64,000 nucleotides of DNA from Pseudosulfitobacter pseudonitzschiae (GTDB taxonomy: Bacteria; Pseudomonadota; Alphaproteobacteria; Rhodobacterales; Rhodobacteraceae): contig NZ_FQVP01000009.1 of NCBI RefSeq assembly GCF_900129395.1, positions 62,001 through 126,000 of the forward strand, given 5' to 3'. Below, one piece after another: positions 35,488 to 49,451 of the stretch (its first letter is position 1; the number at the start of each line of letters is the position of its first letter). The translations under genes and the position numbers were made by a program. The notes below the pieces were generated by a model that did not search any database, was not told where the DNA came from, and saw only the letters and a program-made list of their open reading frames with translations.

Positions 35488-38265
35488 GTGGCTTATCTTA
35501 CACATGTCGGCACGGGTGCCGGCGGGTCTGATGCATTTGTGTCGGGCATCAGCGATCTTGTATCCTACACTTGCAACAAGGGGCCGCGCGTCGCCACGAT
35601 CAGCGCGGATGGCCAGTGGATCGAGATCCGCAACCCCGACGGGAATTTTTCGTTGATGCACCGGGTCTTCGTGGGCGACGCGGGCGGGCTGACCGCGCCG
35701 GGGCGGTTGCAGCTGGGCGTGCATGACGGATCGCTGGCCTTGCTGTCCTTTGGTCCGCAAGGCGCGCCCGTGACCGCGCATATTCTCAATTCCAACGGCC
35801 GCGTGGCCGAAAGCATCAGCCTGCCGGGGGCGACGGGCCGGATTTCCTGCCTGGAACGTGTCGAGGCGGCGGGCGGCAAGGTGCTGGTGTTCACCGCAGG
35901 GCAGGACGCGGAGGGCATCACCTGCTGGGAAGAACGCGCCGATGACAGCTGGCGGTTCGAGGCGACGCTGGACCTGGGCGGCGCCATCGGCACGCGCGAC
36001 GTGGCGGACATGGCGCAGGTCACGGCGCATGGCGCGACCTGGCTGGTGACCCTGTCGGCGCAGGACAATGCGGTGAACCTGTTGCAGGTCGCCGCGGGCG
36101 GTCAGGTGACGCTGGCGCACCGTCTGGACGCGGCCGGCGGGCTGCCGGTGTCCAATCCCACCGCGGTCGAGGTGGTGCAGGCGGGTGGCGCGACCTTTGT
36201 GCTGATGGCGGCGGCGGGAACCTCGTCGATCACGGTGATGCAGGTGCAGGCGGCGGGCACGCTGGCGCTGGTCGATCAGGTCAACGACGACCTGAACACG
36301 CGGTTCCAGTCGTTGACACAGATGGAAGTGGTCGCGGTGGAGGGCCGGGTGTTCATCGTGGCGGGCGGGGCCGATGACGGGCTGTCGCTGCTGACGCTGC
36401 TGCCGGACGGGCGGCTGGTGCATCTGGACACCATCGCCGACAGCTCCCAGATGGCGCTGGAGAATGTCACGGGCCTGAGCCTGCTGGTGCAGGACGGGGT
36501 GCTGCGCATCTTTGCCTCGGGCGAGGGCGGGCTGCGGGTCAGCGAACTGTCGGTCGATCTGGGCGATATGGGCACGGTGCAAAAAGCCACCGGCAGCGCC
36601 AATGACCTGACCGGCACCAATGGCGATGACATCCTGCAAGGCAACGGCGCGGCCAACGTGCTGGACGGCAAGGGCGGCGACGATATCCTGATCGACGGCA
36701 AGGGCGAGGACCGGCTGACCGGCGGTGCGGGGGCGGATCTGTTTGTCTTCGAGGCCGATGGCCGCCGTGACATCATCACCGATTTTCAGGTGGGCGTGGA
36801 CACCATCGACCTGTCGGGCATGGGGCGCGCCTATTCTCTGGATGCGTTCAAGTTCCAGAGCACCCCCAATGGCATCAAGATCATCTTTCAGGGCGAGGAA
36901 CTGCGCCTGTTCAGCCATGACGGACAGCCGCTGGACCGGTCCGATTTCCAACTGACCAACCTGATGGGGCTGTGGCACGTGGACACCGGCCCCGTGCTGC
37001 AAGAGGCCCAGACCCTGATCGGCACGGCGGCGGCGGATGTGTTGCAGGGCGGCACCGGCAACGACCTGCTGCGCGGCGAGGCGGTGCGCGCCAGCTTTGA
37101 CGATCCGGCGGGCCAGGTGTTCCGGCTGTACCGCGCGACGCTGGACCGTGACCCCGACCGGGGCGGGCACAAACAGTGGACCAACGCGCTGGCCGACGGA
37201 TCGCATGGGTTGATGGATGTGATTTCGGGCTTTATCGGATCGGCCGAATTCCAGCGCACCTATGGCGCCACCACCGACGCGGAATTCGTCACGCTGCTGT
37301 ATGGCAACGTGCTGGACCGTGCCCCGGATGCGGGCGGGCTGGCCTTCTGGACCGGACATCTTAAGGCCGGCACCCGCAGCCGCGCCGAAGTGGTGCGGGG
37401 GTTTTCGAAATCCTCCGAGTTCAAGGCTGGCACGGCGCTGGACAGCATCGACATGAGCTTTGCTGGCTATCAGGCGGCGATGGTCGATGATGTCTACCGG
37501 TTGTACCGCGCGACGCTGGGCCGTGATCCCGAAATGGCCGGGCTGCTGGACTGGTCGGGGCGGATGGCGGGCGACTGGACCTATACGGAGGTGGCGGCGG
37601 GCTTTGTCGGCTCGCGCGAATTCCAGCGCACCTATGGCGATGCCACCGACCGCCAGTTCGTGACGCTCTTGTACAACAACGTGCTGGACCGCGACCCAGA
37701 CAGCGCGGGCATGGACAGCTGGCTGACCCATCTGCGCGAGGGCACCCGCAGCCGCGAAGAGGTGGTGCGCGGCTTTGCCCAGTCGGGCGAATTCATCCGC
37801 AGCACCGGCGACGCGCTGACCGCCTATCTGCGGGGCTTGGGCGAAAACGACCGGTTGATCGGAGGCGCGGGCGAGGACGTGCTTTATGGCGGGGTGTTGT
37901 CCGACACCTTTGTCTTTGCGGCCTTTGACGGGGGCAATCACAGGGTGGTGGACCTGGAGGCCTGGGACAGGATCGAATTGCAGGGCTTCGGCTATGGCGG
38001 CAAAGGCAGCGCGCTGACCCATTTCCAGCAGGTCGGTGATGACGTGGTGTTCGACGATCAAGGGGTCACGGTGACCTTTCTGAACGTCGATCTGGACGTG
38101 GTCACGGCACAGATGCTGATGGAATCTCAAGGGCCGTTGCGACGGTTTCCGCTATCTCAGTTTCATCAGTTCTTCCCTGAAGGCTTCGGTTGGTGTGCGC
38201 CATCCCAGGCACTTTCTTGGCGTGCCGTTCAAGCGGTCACAAATCGACTTCATATCTCGATTTGA
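35488..38265 (+). CDS. RTX/DUF4214 calcium-binding secreted protein with IS30-derived C-terminus
   Basis: The 925-residue reading starts at GTG 35488 after AAAGGGGG. Residues 1-365 form a repeat-rich, propeller-like region. RTX nonapeptides follow at about 370-435 ([32 protein letters not shown]). Two DUF4214 domains lie at 542-650 and 666-771 ([31 protein letters not shown]), and a last RTX-type block lies near 790-860. There is no N-terminal signal; type I secretion by a C-terminal signal is expected. After codon 878 the frame runs into IS30, so the last 47 residues are foreign. Removing IS30 restores a 17-residue end ...SKIMLI. It is probably a cell-surface or matrix protein. Confidence 0.85.
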   Translation: MAYLTHVGTGAGGSDAFVSGISDLVSYTCNKGPRVATISADGQWIEIRNPDGNFSLMHRVFVGDAGGLTAPGRLQLGVHDGSLALLSFGPQGAPVTAHILNSNGRVAESISLPGATGRISCLERVEAAGGKVLVFTAGQDAEGITCWEERADDSWRFEATLDLGGAIGTRDVADMAQVTAHGATWLVTLSAQDNAVNLLQVAAGGQVTLAHRLDAAGGLPVSNPTAVEVVQAGGATFVLMAAAGTSSITVMQVQAAGTLALVDQVNDDLNTRFQSLTQMEVVAVEGRVFIVAGGADDGLSLLTLLPDGRLVHLDTIADSSQMALENVTGLSLLVQDGVLRIFASGEGGLRVSELSVDLGDMGTVQKATGSANDLTGTNGDDILQGNGAANVLDGKGGDDILIDGKGEDRLTGGAGADLFVFEADGRRDIITDFQVGVDTIDLSGMGRAYSLDAFKFQSTPNGIKIIFQGEELRLFSHDGQPLDRSDFQLTNLMGLWHVDTGPVLQEAQTLIGTAAADVLQGGTGNDLLRGEAVRASFDDPAGQVFRLYRATLDRDPDRGGHKQWTNALADGSHGLMDVISGFIGSAEFQRTYGATTDAEFVTLLYGNVLDRAPDAGGLAFWTGHLKAGTRSRAEVVRGFSKSSEFKAGTALDSIDMSFAGYQAAMVDDVYRLYRATLGRDPEMAGLLDWSGRMAGDWTYTEVAAGFVGSREFQRTYGDATDRQFVTLLYNNVLDRDPDSAGMDSWLTHLREGTRSREEVVRGFAQSGEFIRSTGDALTAYLRGLGENDRLIGGAGEDVLYGGVLSDTFVFAAFDGGNHRVVDLEAWDRIELQGFGYGGKGSALTHFQQVGDDVVFDDQGVTVTFLNVDLDVVTAQMLMESQGPLRRFPLSQFHQFFPEGFGWCAPSQALSWRAVQAVTNRLHISI

Positions 38266-39199
38266 GAGCGCGGCCACAGGCGCATCGCGGGGTAGGTAGC
38301 GCCGCGCCCGCTTGTTCAGGTTCTCGACAGAACCCTTTTGCCAAGGTGCCTGCGGATCACAAAACCATGCCTCAGTGCCGATGCCAGGCTTCAACTTGCG
38401 CCAGCTTCTAAACTCGATCCCACGGTCAAACGTGATCGATTTACGGGCTGGTTGGGGCAGGGGTTCCATCAGGCCCATGAGCCGGTTCATCAGATGCGTT
38501 GTGCTGCGGTCGTTGTTGCGGAACAGCACGGCAAATCGGGTTTTGCGCTCGACCAGCGAAGCGACGTTCATCTTGCCCTGAGCGCGTTCGAAGATCATCA
38601 GATCACCCTCCCATTCGCCAAAAGTCTCTCGGGTATCAACGTAATCAGGACGTTCATGGATGGATCGATCCGGCGGGAATACAAGGCCACGGGGCCTGCG
38701 CGAGTGGTGTGGTCGCCGTTTTTTCCGGCGGTTCGGCAGATAACGGGCAAGTTCTCTGGATTGGCCATCAGGACCGTAAACATACGCGTAGATCGTCTCG
38801 TGGCTGACGCGCACTGCTTGATCTTCAAACTGCAAACGACCCGCGATCTGTTCTGGAGACCAACCTTCTTTGAGCTGCTTGATCACAGCTTTGCGCAAAC
38901 CAACCAGCCGCACCAGTTTGCGTCGCCGCGCGCGTCTTTGGGTTGCTGCGCGTTGAGCGACAACACCGTAGTATCCGTTCAGTTTTGGCAACTCTTTATC
39001 GTCGTAGTGATTGCGTTTGATCTCGCGATACACCGTGGAAACATGCCTGCCGATCTCTGCAGCAATCTCACGTACAGACATCTTCGCATTCAACATATCT
39101 TCTATCGCGCGACGTTCACGCAGGTTAAGCTCTGTATGCGCCATCTTCCGTTCTCCTTGCTTTCCAGCAAGATAGGGGAAATTTCGCAACCCAGTTTAG
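38126..39199 (-). mobile_element. IS30-family insertion sequence with 3-bp target duplication
   Basis: The 1074-bp element has imperfect terminal inverted repeats. The left end starts CTCAAGGGCCGTTGCG and the complement of the right end starts CTAAACTGGGTTGCG; both continue to a shared TTTCC-CTATC-like part (38126-38156 and 39171-39199). AAT at 38123-38125 and 39200-39202 is the target duplication, within the 2-3 bp usual for IS30. It interrupts the 3' end of the RTX/DUF4214 gene. Confidence 0.8.
38152..39144 (-). CDS. IS30-family transposase
   Basis: The 330-residue protein has an N-terminal helix-turn-helix ([36 protein letters not shown]) and a DDE catalytic core ([44 protein letters not shown] with the final Glu). 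ATG 39144 precedes [10 protein letters not shown], the conserved start. It appears complete and its stop lies inside the left inverted repeat. Confidence 0.93.
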   Translation of the reverse strand: MAHTELNLRERRAIEDMLNAKMSVREIAAEIGRHVSTVYREIKRNHYDDKELPKLNGYYGVVAQRAATQRRARRRKLVRLVGLRKAVIKQLKEGWSPEQIAGRLQFEDQAVRVSHETIYAYVYGPDGQSRELARYLPNRRKKRRPHHSRRPRGLVFPPDRSIHERPDYVDTRETFGEWEGDLMIFERAQGKMNVASLVERKTRFAVLFRNNDRSTTHLMNRLMGLMEPLPQPARKSITFDRGIEFRSWRKLKPGIGTEAWFCDPQAPWQKGSVENLNKRARRYLPRDAPVAALSNRDMKSICDRLNGTPRKCLGWRTPTEAFREELMKLR

Positions 39200-39385
39200 A
39201 ATGTGCCCATGTTGTTGTGAGTGATCTTATAAGCAAGATTATGTTAATTTAATTGATTTTGAGACATCAATGCCACGGTTTCCCGAATATCGGAAACGGT
39301 GCCGTATGGGCGCAATTGCCCCGCGCGCGATACACGCTGTAAGGGAGGTAAGATTCTTTCCTGTTCCAATTCAAGGGCCTCTGCC

Positions 39386-42234
39386 ATGACCCCCCAATGA
39401 CCCGTATTATTCCTCGCAATGGCATTTCGATCTGTTGGGCGACATCGAAACCATCTGGGCCGAATTTGACGGCACCGGCGTGAATGTGGGCATCTTTGAC
39501 GACGGGGTCGAACAGGACCACGTGGACCTGCGCGACAATTACAATGAGAGCCTGGAATATTACGCCGACGACGGCGAGCCGAACACCACATACGACGGTC
39601 ACGGCACGTCGGTGGCGGGCATCATCGCGGCCTCCAACAATGACACCGGTGGCGTGGGCGTGGCCTGGGGCGCACAGATCACGGGCATGGATTTCATCAA
39701 TGATTACGCCGATCTGGCCTATATCTCGGCCTTTGACGTAACAAACCACAGCTGGGGCTACGGGTCGGATTTTCTCGATTACGGCGACATTGGCGACTAT
39801 AACTCGCAACTGTACTGGGAATCCCGCGATTTCCAAAACGGGATTGACGTCGGTCGCGGCGGGCTGGGATCGATCGCGGTCAAGGCGGCAGGCAACGAGG
39901 CCGCCAATGCCCAGGGCGAAGGGCTGAACAGCGCCCACACGGTGATCACCGTCGGCGCTGGACCGGTTCGGGCGGGTGCAGGATTATTCCAACTACGGCC
40001 ACAACCTGTTGGTCTCGGCGGGCGCCGCGGCCTATACCACCGACCGGTCGGGGGGCGACGGCTACAACGGCAACAACGAAGCGGCCTTTGAAATTTTTGA
40101 TCCCCTGCAGGATCTGGGCATGACCAGCCAGTTCGGTGGCACCTCGGCGGCCACGCCGGTGGTGTCGGGTGTCGTGGCGCTGATGTTGCAGGCCAATGAC
40201 GGGCTGGGCTGGCGCGATGTTCAGAACATTCTGGCGGTGTCGGCGGCGCACACCGGATCGCGCTATGGCAGTGCAGTCGGCTTTGGCGACGAGGTCGGGC
40301 GCTGGGACTGGACCGACAGCGGCACCTGGAACGGTGGCGGCATGACCTTTCACCAGTCTTACGGCTTTGGCAGCATCGACGCCTTTGCCGCCGTGCGCAT
40401 GGCCGAATTCTGGAGTCTGATGCAGGACGGCGCGCGTACCAGCAGCAACGAGATCTCGCGCACCTATTATGACAACGATCCGGTGAAATATGTCTATGAC
40501 TATGAAAGTGTCGAAAGCACGATCACGGTCACCGAAGATATGGACATTGAACATATCTACCTGACCGTGGACTGGTATCATGCCGAAAACCGCCAGGTTG
40601 AAATCACCCTGATCGCCCCTGACGGCACCGAAAGCCTGATCTTTGACGGGGACATTCCCGAGGGCACTATCGGCAACACCCCCATTTACTTCTCGGATGA
40701 CTGGACCTTCGGGCTGCGCAACTACCTGGGACAGTCATCTGTTGGCGACTGGACCGTGCGTTTCACCGATACCGGGTCCAGCTATTCGGGCCGGCTGGAC
40801 AGCTTCAACATCGAGTTTGTGGGCAACGTCGCCAGCACCGACACGCGCTGGGACTTTACCGATGATTTCCTGACCCTTGCAGGGCTTGAATCCGACCGTC
40901 GCGCACTGGACGACACCGACGGCGGCGCGGACTGGATCAACATGGCCGCGATCACCGGCGATATATCGGTGGAACTGGTGCAATCGGGCGTGCTGCGCGT
41001 GGATGGCACCGACTGGGTTACCCTGGGCGCAGGCCAGATCGAAAACATGGTGGCTGGTGACGGCGATGACCGGATCACCGGCAATGCAGGCGCCAACCAC
41101 CTGGTGGGCGCGCGCGGGAACGACATCCTCTTTGGCATGGACGGCGCCGACACGCTGAGCGGCGGACAAGGCAACGACCGGCTGTTCGGCGATGCGTTCG
41201 ACGTCGGCCAGACAGATGTTTCTGCAGAAGTCTACCGGTTGTATCAAGCGACACTGGGCCGTGGTCCCAACGCGGTGGGGCATTACAGCTGGACGTGGAA
41301 AATCGTCGAAGGCAGCTACACACTTGAGAACGTGGCGGATGGGTTCTTCGCCTCGGCCGAATTCAAGCACACATATGGCGCCGCCGACAGCACGGCTTTT
41401 GTGACGCTGTTGTTCAACAACGTGCTGGGCCGCGATCCCGGTGCGGGCGCACAAGGCTGGGTTGATGCGCTGGACAGCGGCGCGCTGACCCGCGCCGAGG
41501 TGGTCCTGGGCTTTTCTAACAGCCTTGAATTTATCGCAGGCACACGCAGGGCCGCCAGCGACTTTATCGAGGCGCACTCAGAAGCGGCCTGGACCGATGA
41601 TGTGTTCCGCTTGTATCAGGCAACACTGGACCGCGCCCCGGATGCGGGTGGACTGGCCACTTGGATGGGACAGCTGGGTTCGGGGCGGGCCTATCTGGAC
41701 GTGGTCACCGGCTTCGTCGCCTCGATCGAGTTCCAGCGCACCTATGGCGCCACCGACAACGAAGCTTTTGTAACGCTGCTCTATGACAACGTGCTGGGCC
41801 GCACTCCCGGCGCGGGCGCACAGGGTTGGGTCGATGCGCTGGACAGCGGTACGCTGAGTCGGCAGCAGGTCGTGCGCGGCTTTGCCCAATCGGTTGAATT
41901 CATCAACAACACTGCAGACGATGTGGTGGCCTACATGCGCGGGCTTGGTGTCGACGACACCCTGAACGGCGGGCGCGGCACCAATGCGCTTTATGGCGGC
42001 GCCGGTGCGGACAAGTTCGTCTTTGAGGCCGCAGACAACGGCACCACCACCGTGCACGACTTCGAGGCCTGGGACTGGCTGGAACTGGACGGTTTCGGCT
42101 TTACCTCGACCGCGCAGGCGCTGGCGGCCTTCACCCAACAGGGTGATGACGTGGTATTCACCCATTCGGGCGTGCATATCGTGCTGGCTGACACCGACCT
42201 TTCGCTGCTGACTCAAGACAGTGTGCTAATCTGA
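39386..42234 (+). pseudogene. Subtilisin-like protease with P-domain, RTX and DUF4214 repeats, frameshifted twice
   Basis: The reconstructed order is an S8 catalytic domain with Asp at 39498-39500 (GIFDDGVEQDH), His at 39600-39602 (DGHGTSVAGI) and Ser at 40144-40146 (GGTSAATPVVSG). A proprotein-convertase P domain (about 40500-40830), RTX repeats (about 41050-41190) and two DUF4214 domains (41220-41910) follow. ATG 39386 gives MTP and then must shift by one base in a six-C run (39390-39395) to read NDPYYSSQWHFDLLGDIE, a typical S8 entry. A second shift near 39960 (GCGC reduced to GC would explain it) separates the His from the Ser. As read, no active protease can be made. Confidence 0.8.
39976..42234 (+). 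CDS. Open downstream part of the broken protease (Ser region, P-domain, RTX, DUF4214)
   Basis: This 752-codon frame could still be translated from GTG 39976. It holds the catalytic Ser region but neither Asp nor His. The P-domain, RTX repeats (DGDDRITGNAGANHLVGARG) and two DUF4214 domains ([30 protein letters not shown]) are intact. It ends in LLTQDSVLI, similar to the restored end of the RTX protein upstream, as expected for a type I secretion signal. If made, it would be secreted without protease activity. Confidence 0.7.
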   Translation: MQDYSNYGHNLLVSAGAAAYTTDRSGGDGYNGNNEAAFEIFDPLQDLGMTSQFGGTSAATPVVSGVVALMLQANDGLGWRDVQNILAVSAAHTGSRYGSAVGFGDEVGRWDWTDSGTWNGGGMTFHQSYGFGSIDAFAAVRMAEFWSLMQDGARTSSNEISRTYYDNDPVKYVYDYESVESTITVTEDMDIEHIYLTVDWYHAENRQVEITLIAPDGTESLIFDGDIPEGTIGNTPIYFSDDWTFGLRNYLGQSSVGDWTVRFTDTGSSYSGRLDSFNIEFVGNVASTDTRWDFTDDFLTLAGLESDRRALDDTDGGADWINMAAITGDISVELVQSGVLRVDGTDWVTLGAGQIENMVAGDGDDRITGNAGANHLVGARGNDILFGMDGADTLSGGQGNDRLFGDAFDVGQTDVSAEVYRLYQATLGRGPNAVGHYSWTWKIVEGSYTLENVADGFFASAEFKHTYGAADSTAFVTLLFNNVLGRDPGAGAQGWVDALDSGALTRAEVVLGFSNSLEFIAGTRRAASDFIEAHSEAAWTDDVFRLYQATLDRAPDAGGLATWMGQLGSGRAYLDVVTGFVASIEFQRTYGATDNEAFVTLLYDNVLGRTPGAGAQGWVDALDSGTLSRQQVVRGFAQSVEFINNTADDVVAYMRGLGVDDTLNGGRGTNALYGGAGADKFVFEAADNGTTTVHDFEAWDWLELDGFGFTSTAQALAAFTQQGDDVVFTHSGVHIVLADTDLSLLTQDSVLI

Positions 42235-42332
42235 TAGGCACAGCACCGCCACCTGCCCGCCGACAGGCCCCTTGAGGGGGATTCAGGGATTGAAGTAGGG
42301 GTGGTTCGCCGCTATCAACCCCGCAAATGTAG

Positions 42333-45869
<3,537 letters not shown>

Positions 45870-45873
<4 letters not shown>

Positions 45874-46802
45874 CGCTGGACACCGCCGAGATCGACCGCG
45901 CCTACCAGTTTTTCCTGGGGCGCACCCCGCCCGCGGACAAACGTCCGCCCTTTGCCAACATGTCGCAACTGTTTTCGACAATCATGGGGTCAAAGGAATA
46001 CAAGAGCAGCCCCCGCAGCTGGAAAAACACCATGCAGTGGCCGCTGCGGCAGGTCTTTGTGGTCCCGCAGGCGCGGGTAATTTATTGCCCGATCGGCAAG
46101 AATGGCTGTTCTTTTCTCAAGGCGCAGATGGTGCGGCTTTCGGGACTGGAAGATCAGAACTACATCCTGCGAGATGTCCATCTACTGACCGACCATGTGA
46201 ACACAAGTTTGCAGCTGAGCGATTATTCCAAGAAGCAGGCTCGCACCTATGCGGATGCCCCTGATTTTATGAAATTCGCAGTGTTGCGCAATGTGCACGC
46301 TCGATTGCTGAGCGCATGGACGGAAAAATTCCTGCTGAATCGGCACGAGCGTGGCAACCAAATGCACACGGGCCCGGTGGTAGCTGCAGTGCAGCAACAG
46401 ACGCGCCCGGATTTTCACCGCTCGGTCTCATTTGCTGATTTCATCCGCTATGTCACTTCGGCTGATCCCCGCACGCTAGACCCGCACTGGCGTCCGCAAA
46501 TTCTGTATTTGCGCGGGATTGAATACACTCATCTGTTCGATTTCGACCGGATCAATGAAGCGATAGACGCACTCGAGGCCTGGACTGGCGTGACCCTGCC
46601 ACGTCAGGCAGTCAACTCGACAGGCAGTGGGTCGTCGGGCGGCATGAAACTGCCGAATGCTCACGCGCTGGAACCACATGTTCTGGACGATCTGCCACGC
46701 ATCGCACGACACTGTTTTTTCAATGAAGAGCTGGATAGCCTGATCACAAATAGCTTTGCTCAGGATATAGAAATGCTTGAAAAAATAAATCGCTCTGCCT
46801 GA
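45870..46802 (+). CDS. Sulfotransferase family 2 protein with DUF4214-like N-terminus
   Basis: The 310-residue protein has a PAPS-binding loop VIYCPIGKNGCSFLKAQMVR near residues 70-90 and a 3'-phosphate motif FAVLRNVHARLLSAWTEKF near 132-150. These are the two landmarks of carbohydrate sulfotransferases (Sulfotransfer_2). The first 45 residues (AEIDRAYQFFLGRTPP ... GSKEYKSS) resemble a DUF4214 half-repeat. ATGA overlap couples it to the preceding glycosyltransferase, suggesting sulfation of that enzyme's product. Confidence 0.82.
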
Positions 46803-46909
46803 TCCTGGCACGGAGTCCATACAAGTGGTTTACGCCGCTTGACCCGCTCGTTAAACCATTGTGGTGGAGGGGGACCCCGCAAGAATAACAAGCAAACGGA
46901 TTGAAAAAC

Positions 46910-48322
46910 ATGATTACTCCTGTCCTTCTGTGTGGTGGCTCCGGCACGCGGCTTTGGCCGCTTTCGCGCAAATCCTTTCCCAAGCAGTTTGCCCAGCTGG
47001 TCGGCGACGAAAGCCTGTTCCAGGCGTCGGCGCGGCGGTTCCTGGGCAAGGGCTTTGGCAACCCGCTGGTGGTCACCAATGACAGCTTCCGGTTTATCGT
47101 GACCGAACAGCTGGACGAGGCAGGCGTCGAGGCCAGCGGTATCGTAATCGAACCCGACGGGCGCAACACCGCGCCTGCCGCCATTCTGGCCGCGCTGAAG
47201 GTTCAGCAGGACACGCCGGGCGGCATGTTGCTGCTGGTGCCTTCGGACCATGCGGTGGCCAACAGCGCGGCCTTTCGCAAGGCCGTGATGGCAGGGGCCG
47301 CCTCGGCGGAAGAAGGCAATATCGTCACCTTCGGCATCAAGGCGACCCGCCCCGAGACCGGCTTTGGCTGGCTGCAAAGCGGTGCCCAGACCCACGAGGG
47401 CGTGATGAAGCTGGAGCGGTTCATCGAGAAACCCAACGCCGAGCGCGCGGTCGAGCTGCTGGCAGATCCGAAATACCTGTGGAATGCCGGTGTGTTCCTG
47501 GCCCGTGCCGACGTGCTGATCGACGCATTCCGCACCCATGCCCCCGACATCCTTGCCGGTGTCGAGGCGGCGATGGCCGGCGCCGTCAGCGATCTGGATT
47601 TCACCCGTCTGGACGAGACCGCCTGGGCCGGTGTCCCCGAGGAATCCATCGACTATGCGGTGATGGAAAAGGCCACCAATGTGTCGGTCGTCAGCTTTGA
47701 CGAGCAATGGTCGGACCTGGGCAGCTGGGAAGCCGTCTGGCAGGAAAGCACCAAGGACAAGAACGGCAATGCGCGGTCGGAAAACACCACCGTGTTCGAC
47801 TGTGAAAACACCCTGCTGCGGTCGGAATCCAGCGAGATCGAGCTGGTCGGCATCGGGTTGAAAAACGTGGTCGCCGTGGCGATGCGTGACGCCGTCATGG
47901 TTGCCGATCTGTCGGAATCGCAAAACGTCAAAAAGGCCGTGGAAACACTGAAGAAACGCGGCGCGAAACAGGCGGTGCAACTGCCGGTGGATCACCGCCC
48001 GTGGGGCTGGTTCGAAACGCTGATTCTGTCCGATCGCTTCCAGGTCAAGCGCATCCACGTGCACCCCGGCGCGGCGCTGAGCCTGCAAAGCCACGTGCAC
48101 CGGTCCGAACACTGGATCGTCGTGGCGGGCACCGCGCGGGTCACCGTGGACGAAGAGGTCAAGCTGCTGAGCGAGAACCAGTCGGTCTATATCCCCCTGG
48201 GCGCTATTCACCGCATGGAGAACCCCGGCAAGGTGCCGATGGTGCTGATCGAGGTGCAGACCGGCACCTATCTGGGCGAAGACGACATCGTGCGTTACGA
48301 GGATGTCTACGCCCGCACGTGA
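46910..48322 (+). CDS. manC: Mannose-1-phosphate guanylyltransferase / mannose-6-phosphate isomerase
   Basis: The 470-residue bifunctional enzyme has the pyrophosphorylase signature GGSGTRLWPLSRKSFPKQF at residues 9-27, FIEKPN near 165, and a C-terminal cupin isomerase domain from about 345 (HRPWGWFETL, SLQSHVHRSEHWIVVAG). It makes GDP-mannose from mannose-1-phosphate, feeding gmd. ATG 46910 starts the conserved MITPVLLCGGSG; TTG 46901 is a weaker option. The neighbours gmd, fcl and phosphomannomutase complete the pathway to GDP-fucose. Confidence 0.93.
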   Translation: MITPVLLCGGSGTRLWPLSRKSFPKQFAQLVGDESLFQASARRFLGKGFGNPLVVTNDSFRFIVTEQLDEAGVEASGIVIEPDGRNTAPAAILAALKVQQDTPGGMLLLVPSDHAVANSAAFRKAVMAGAASAEEGNIVTFGIKATRPETGFGWLQSGAQTHEGVMKLERFIEKPNAERAVELLADPKYLWNAGVFLARADVLIDAFRTHAPDILAGVEAAMAGAVSDLDFTRLDETAWAGVPEESIDYAVMEKATNVSVVSFDEQWSDLGSWEAVWQESTKDKNGNARSENTTVFDCENTLLRSESSEIELVGIGLKNVVAVAMRDAVMVADLSESQNVKKAVETLKKRGAKQAVQLPVDHRPWGWFETLILSDRFQVKRIHVHPGAALSLQSHVHRSEHWIVVAGTARVTVDEEVKLLSENQSVYIPLGAIHRMENPGKVPMVLIEVQTGTYLGEDDIVRYEDVYART

Positions 48323-48337
48323 TGGCGAAAACATCGG

Positions 48338-48363
48338 GGGCTGCTGGCGGTAGCTGGCAGCCC
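48338..48363 (+). terminator. Possible hairpin after manC
   Basis: GGGCTGC (48338-48344) pairs with GCAGCCC (48357-48363), 15 bases after the manC stop, without a T-run. From 48364 to 48506 no gene is seen; that stretch is probably the 3' end of the adjoining IS110 element or flank. Confidence 0.4.
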
Positions 48364-48506
48364 ATGCGTCAGACGTCAGACGAAATTGACCTACCCGTCA
48401 TCAACTGACCCGAAATGGAAAACCGGACCTGCCCGCCGATCGCGGCGAAGGTGGGGTTCGAGTCTTTTCCGAATTCCACCTGCGCGGAATCAAGTATCCG
48501 TCTTGG

Positions 48507-49451
48507 TCAAGGGTGTTTTGGTGTCCATTCTCTGTTTTCGCTTATGAGGGTGTTTGCGAGGATCAGGTGTTTTCGCATGAGGACGGCGAGCGCGACCTTG
48601 TGGGGTTTTACGGCGGCTCTGAGGGCATCGTATTTCTGGCTCAGATCGGGGTTTCGCTTCATGGCGACGAGGGCGGGCATGAACAGGCTCTCGCGCAGGA
48701 GCCTGCGCCCGCCCTGGATGTGGGCCTTTCCGCTCCACTGACCGGACTGACGGATGATCGGCGCGAGACCTGCGAGCGCCGCGATCTGCTTTGACCCCAG
48801 AGTGCCGATCTCGGGGCATTCGCTGAGCAGCGCCCGTGCGGTGATGGCACCGATCCCGGGGATCGAGGTGAGAATGCCGATTGCCCTGGCGCGCTTCGGG
48901 CAATCGCGGTTTCGCCGTTCGATTTCGGCGTTGAGCCTGTCGATCTGGTGGTTGACCTGGCGCAGGCGTGCCCGGGTCAGGCGGCGGGTCACGTCGAGCT
49001 GTTGCGTGCCAAGGCGGTTCATCAGCGCGGTACGATCCCGCACCAGCCCGGTGCGGGCGACATGCAACTCCTTGAGTTCACGCTGTTTGGGGTCGGTGGG
49101 CTGGTCCGGCACCAGCTCCAGCGCGCGCCCCATGAGCGCGAGCATGCGGGCATCGACCGCGTCGGTCTTGGCGCGTGTGCCGTGGGCCTGCGCGAAGCGG
49201 CGGGCCTGCAGCGGGTTCACCTTGACGAGCGGCAGGCGGCCGGAGAAATGGCTCTCGAAGCGTCGGTGGTAGGGGCCGGTGGGCTCGAAGACCACGCGCT
49301 CCGGCGATGTCTGCCCCAACCAGCGCTCGAAGGCGCGCAGGCCTGCCGCGGTATTGTCGAACCGGGCGTGGGTTGCGGTGCTGAGCCGGTGCGCGTCAAG
49401 ATGCGCTTTCGAGATATCGATGCCGATGGTATCGTTGATCATCTTCGTCAT
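48507..49451 (-). CDS. IS110-family transposase (second, unrelated subtype)
   Basis: The 314-residue protein has a DEDD domain (first Asp in TIGIDISKAHLDAHRL, Glu in VVFEPTGPYHRRF, Asp pair in KTDAVDARMLALMG). A C-terminal Transposase_20 region (SIPGIGAITARALLSECPEI, LAGLAPIIRQSGQWSGK) is also present. It is clearly different from the copy at 28594. The start may be 49451 or the internal ATG at 49442. The gene appears intact. Confidence 0.92.
   Translation of the reverse strand: MTKMINDTIGIDISKAHLDAHRLSTATHARFDNTAAGLRAFERWLGQTSPERVVFEPTGPYHRRFESHFSGRLPLVKVNPLQARRFAQAHGTRAKTDAVDARMLALMGRALELVPDQPTDPKQRELKELHVARTGLVRDRTALMNRLGTQQLDVTRRLTRARLRQVNHQIDRLNAEIERRNRDCPKRARAIGILTSIPGIGAITARALLSECPEIGTLGSKQIAALAGLAPIIRQSGQWSGKAHIQGGRRLLRESLFMPALVAMKRNPDLSQKYDALRAAVKPHKVALAVLMRKHLILANTLISENREWTPKHP

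Noticed and set aside
35470-38130. Minus-strand ORF of 886 codons antisense to the RTX/DUF4214 gene
   Set aside because: It mirrors the repeat-rich, high-GC gene on the plus strand, shows no recognisable domain and is rich in His, Arg and Gln as usual for antisense frames.
42268-42279. CCCC-TTGA-GGGG hairpin after the broken protease
   Set aside because: The stem is too short and has no T-run; it is not convincing as a terminator.
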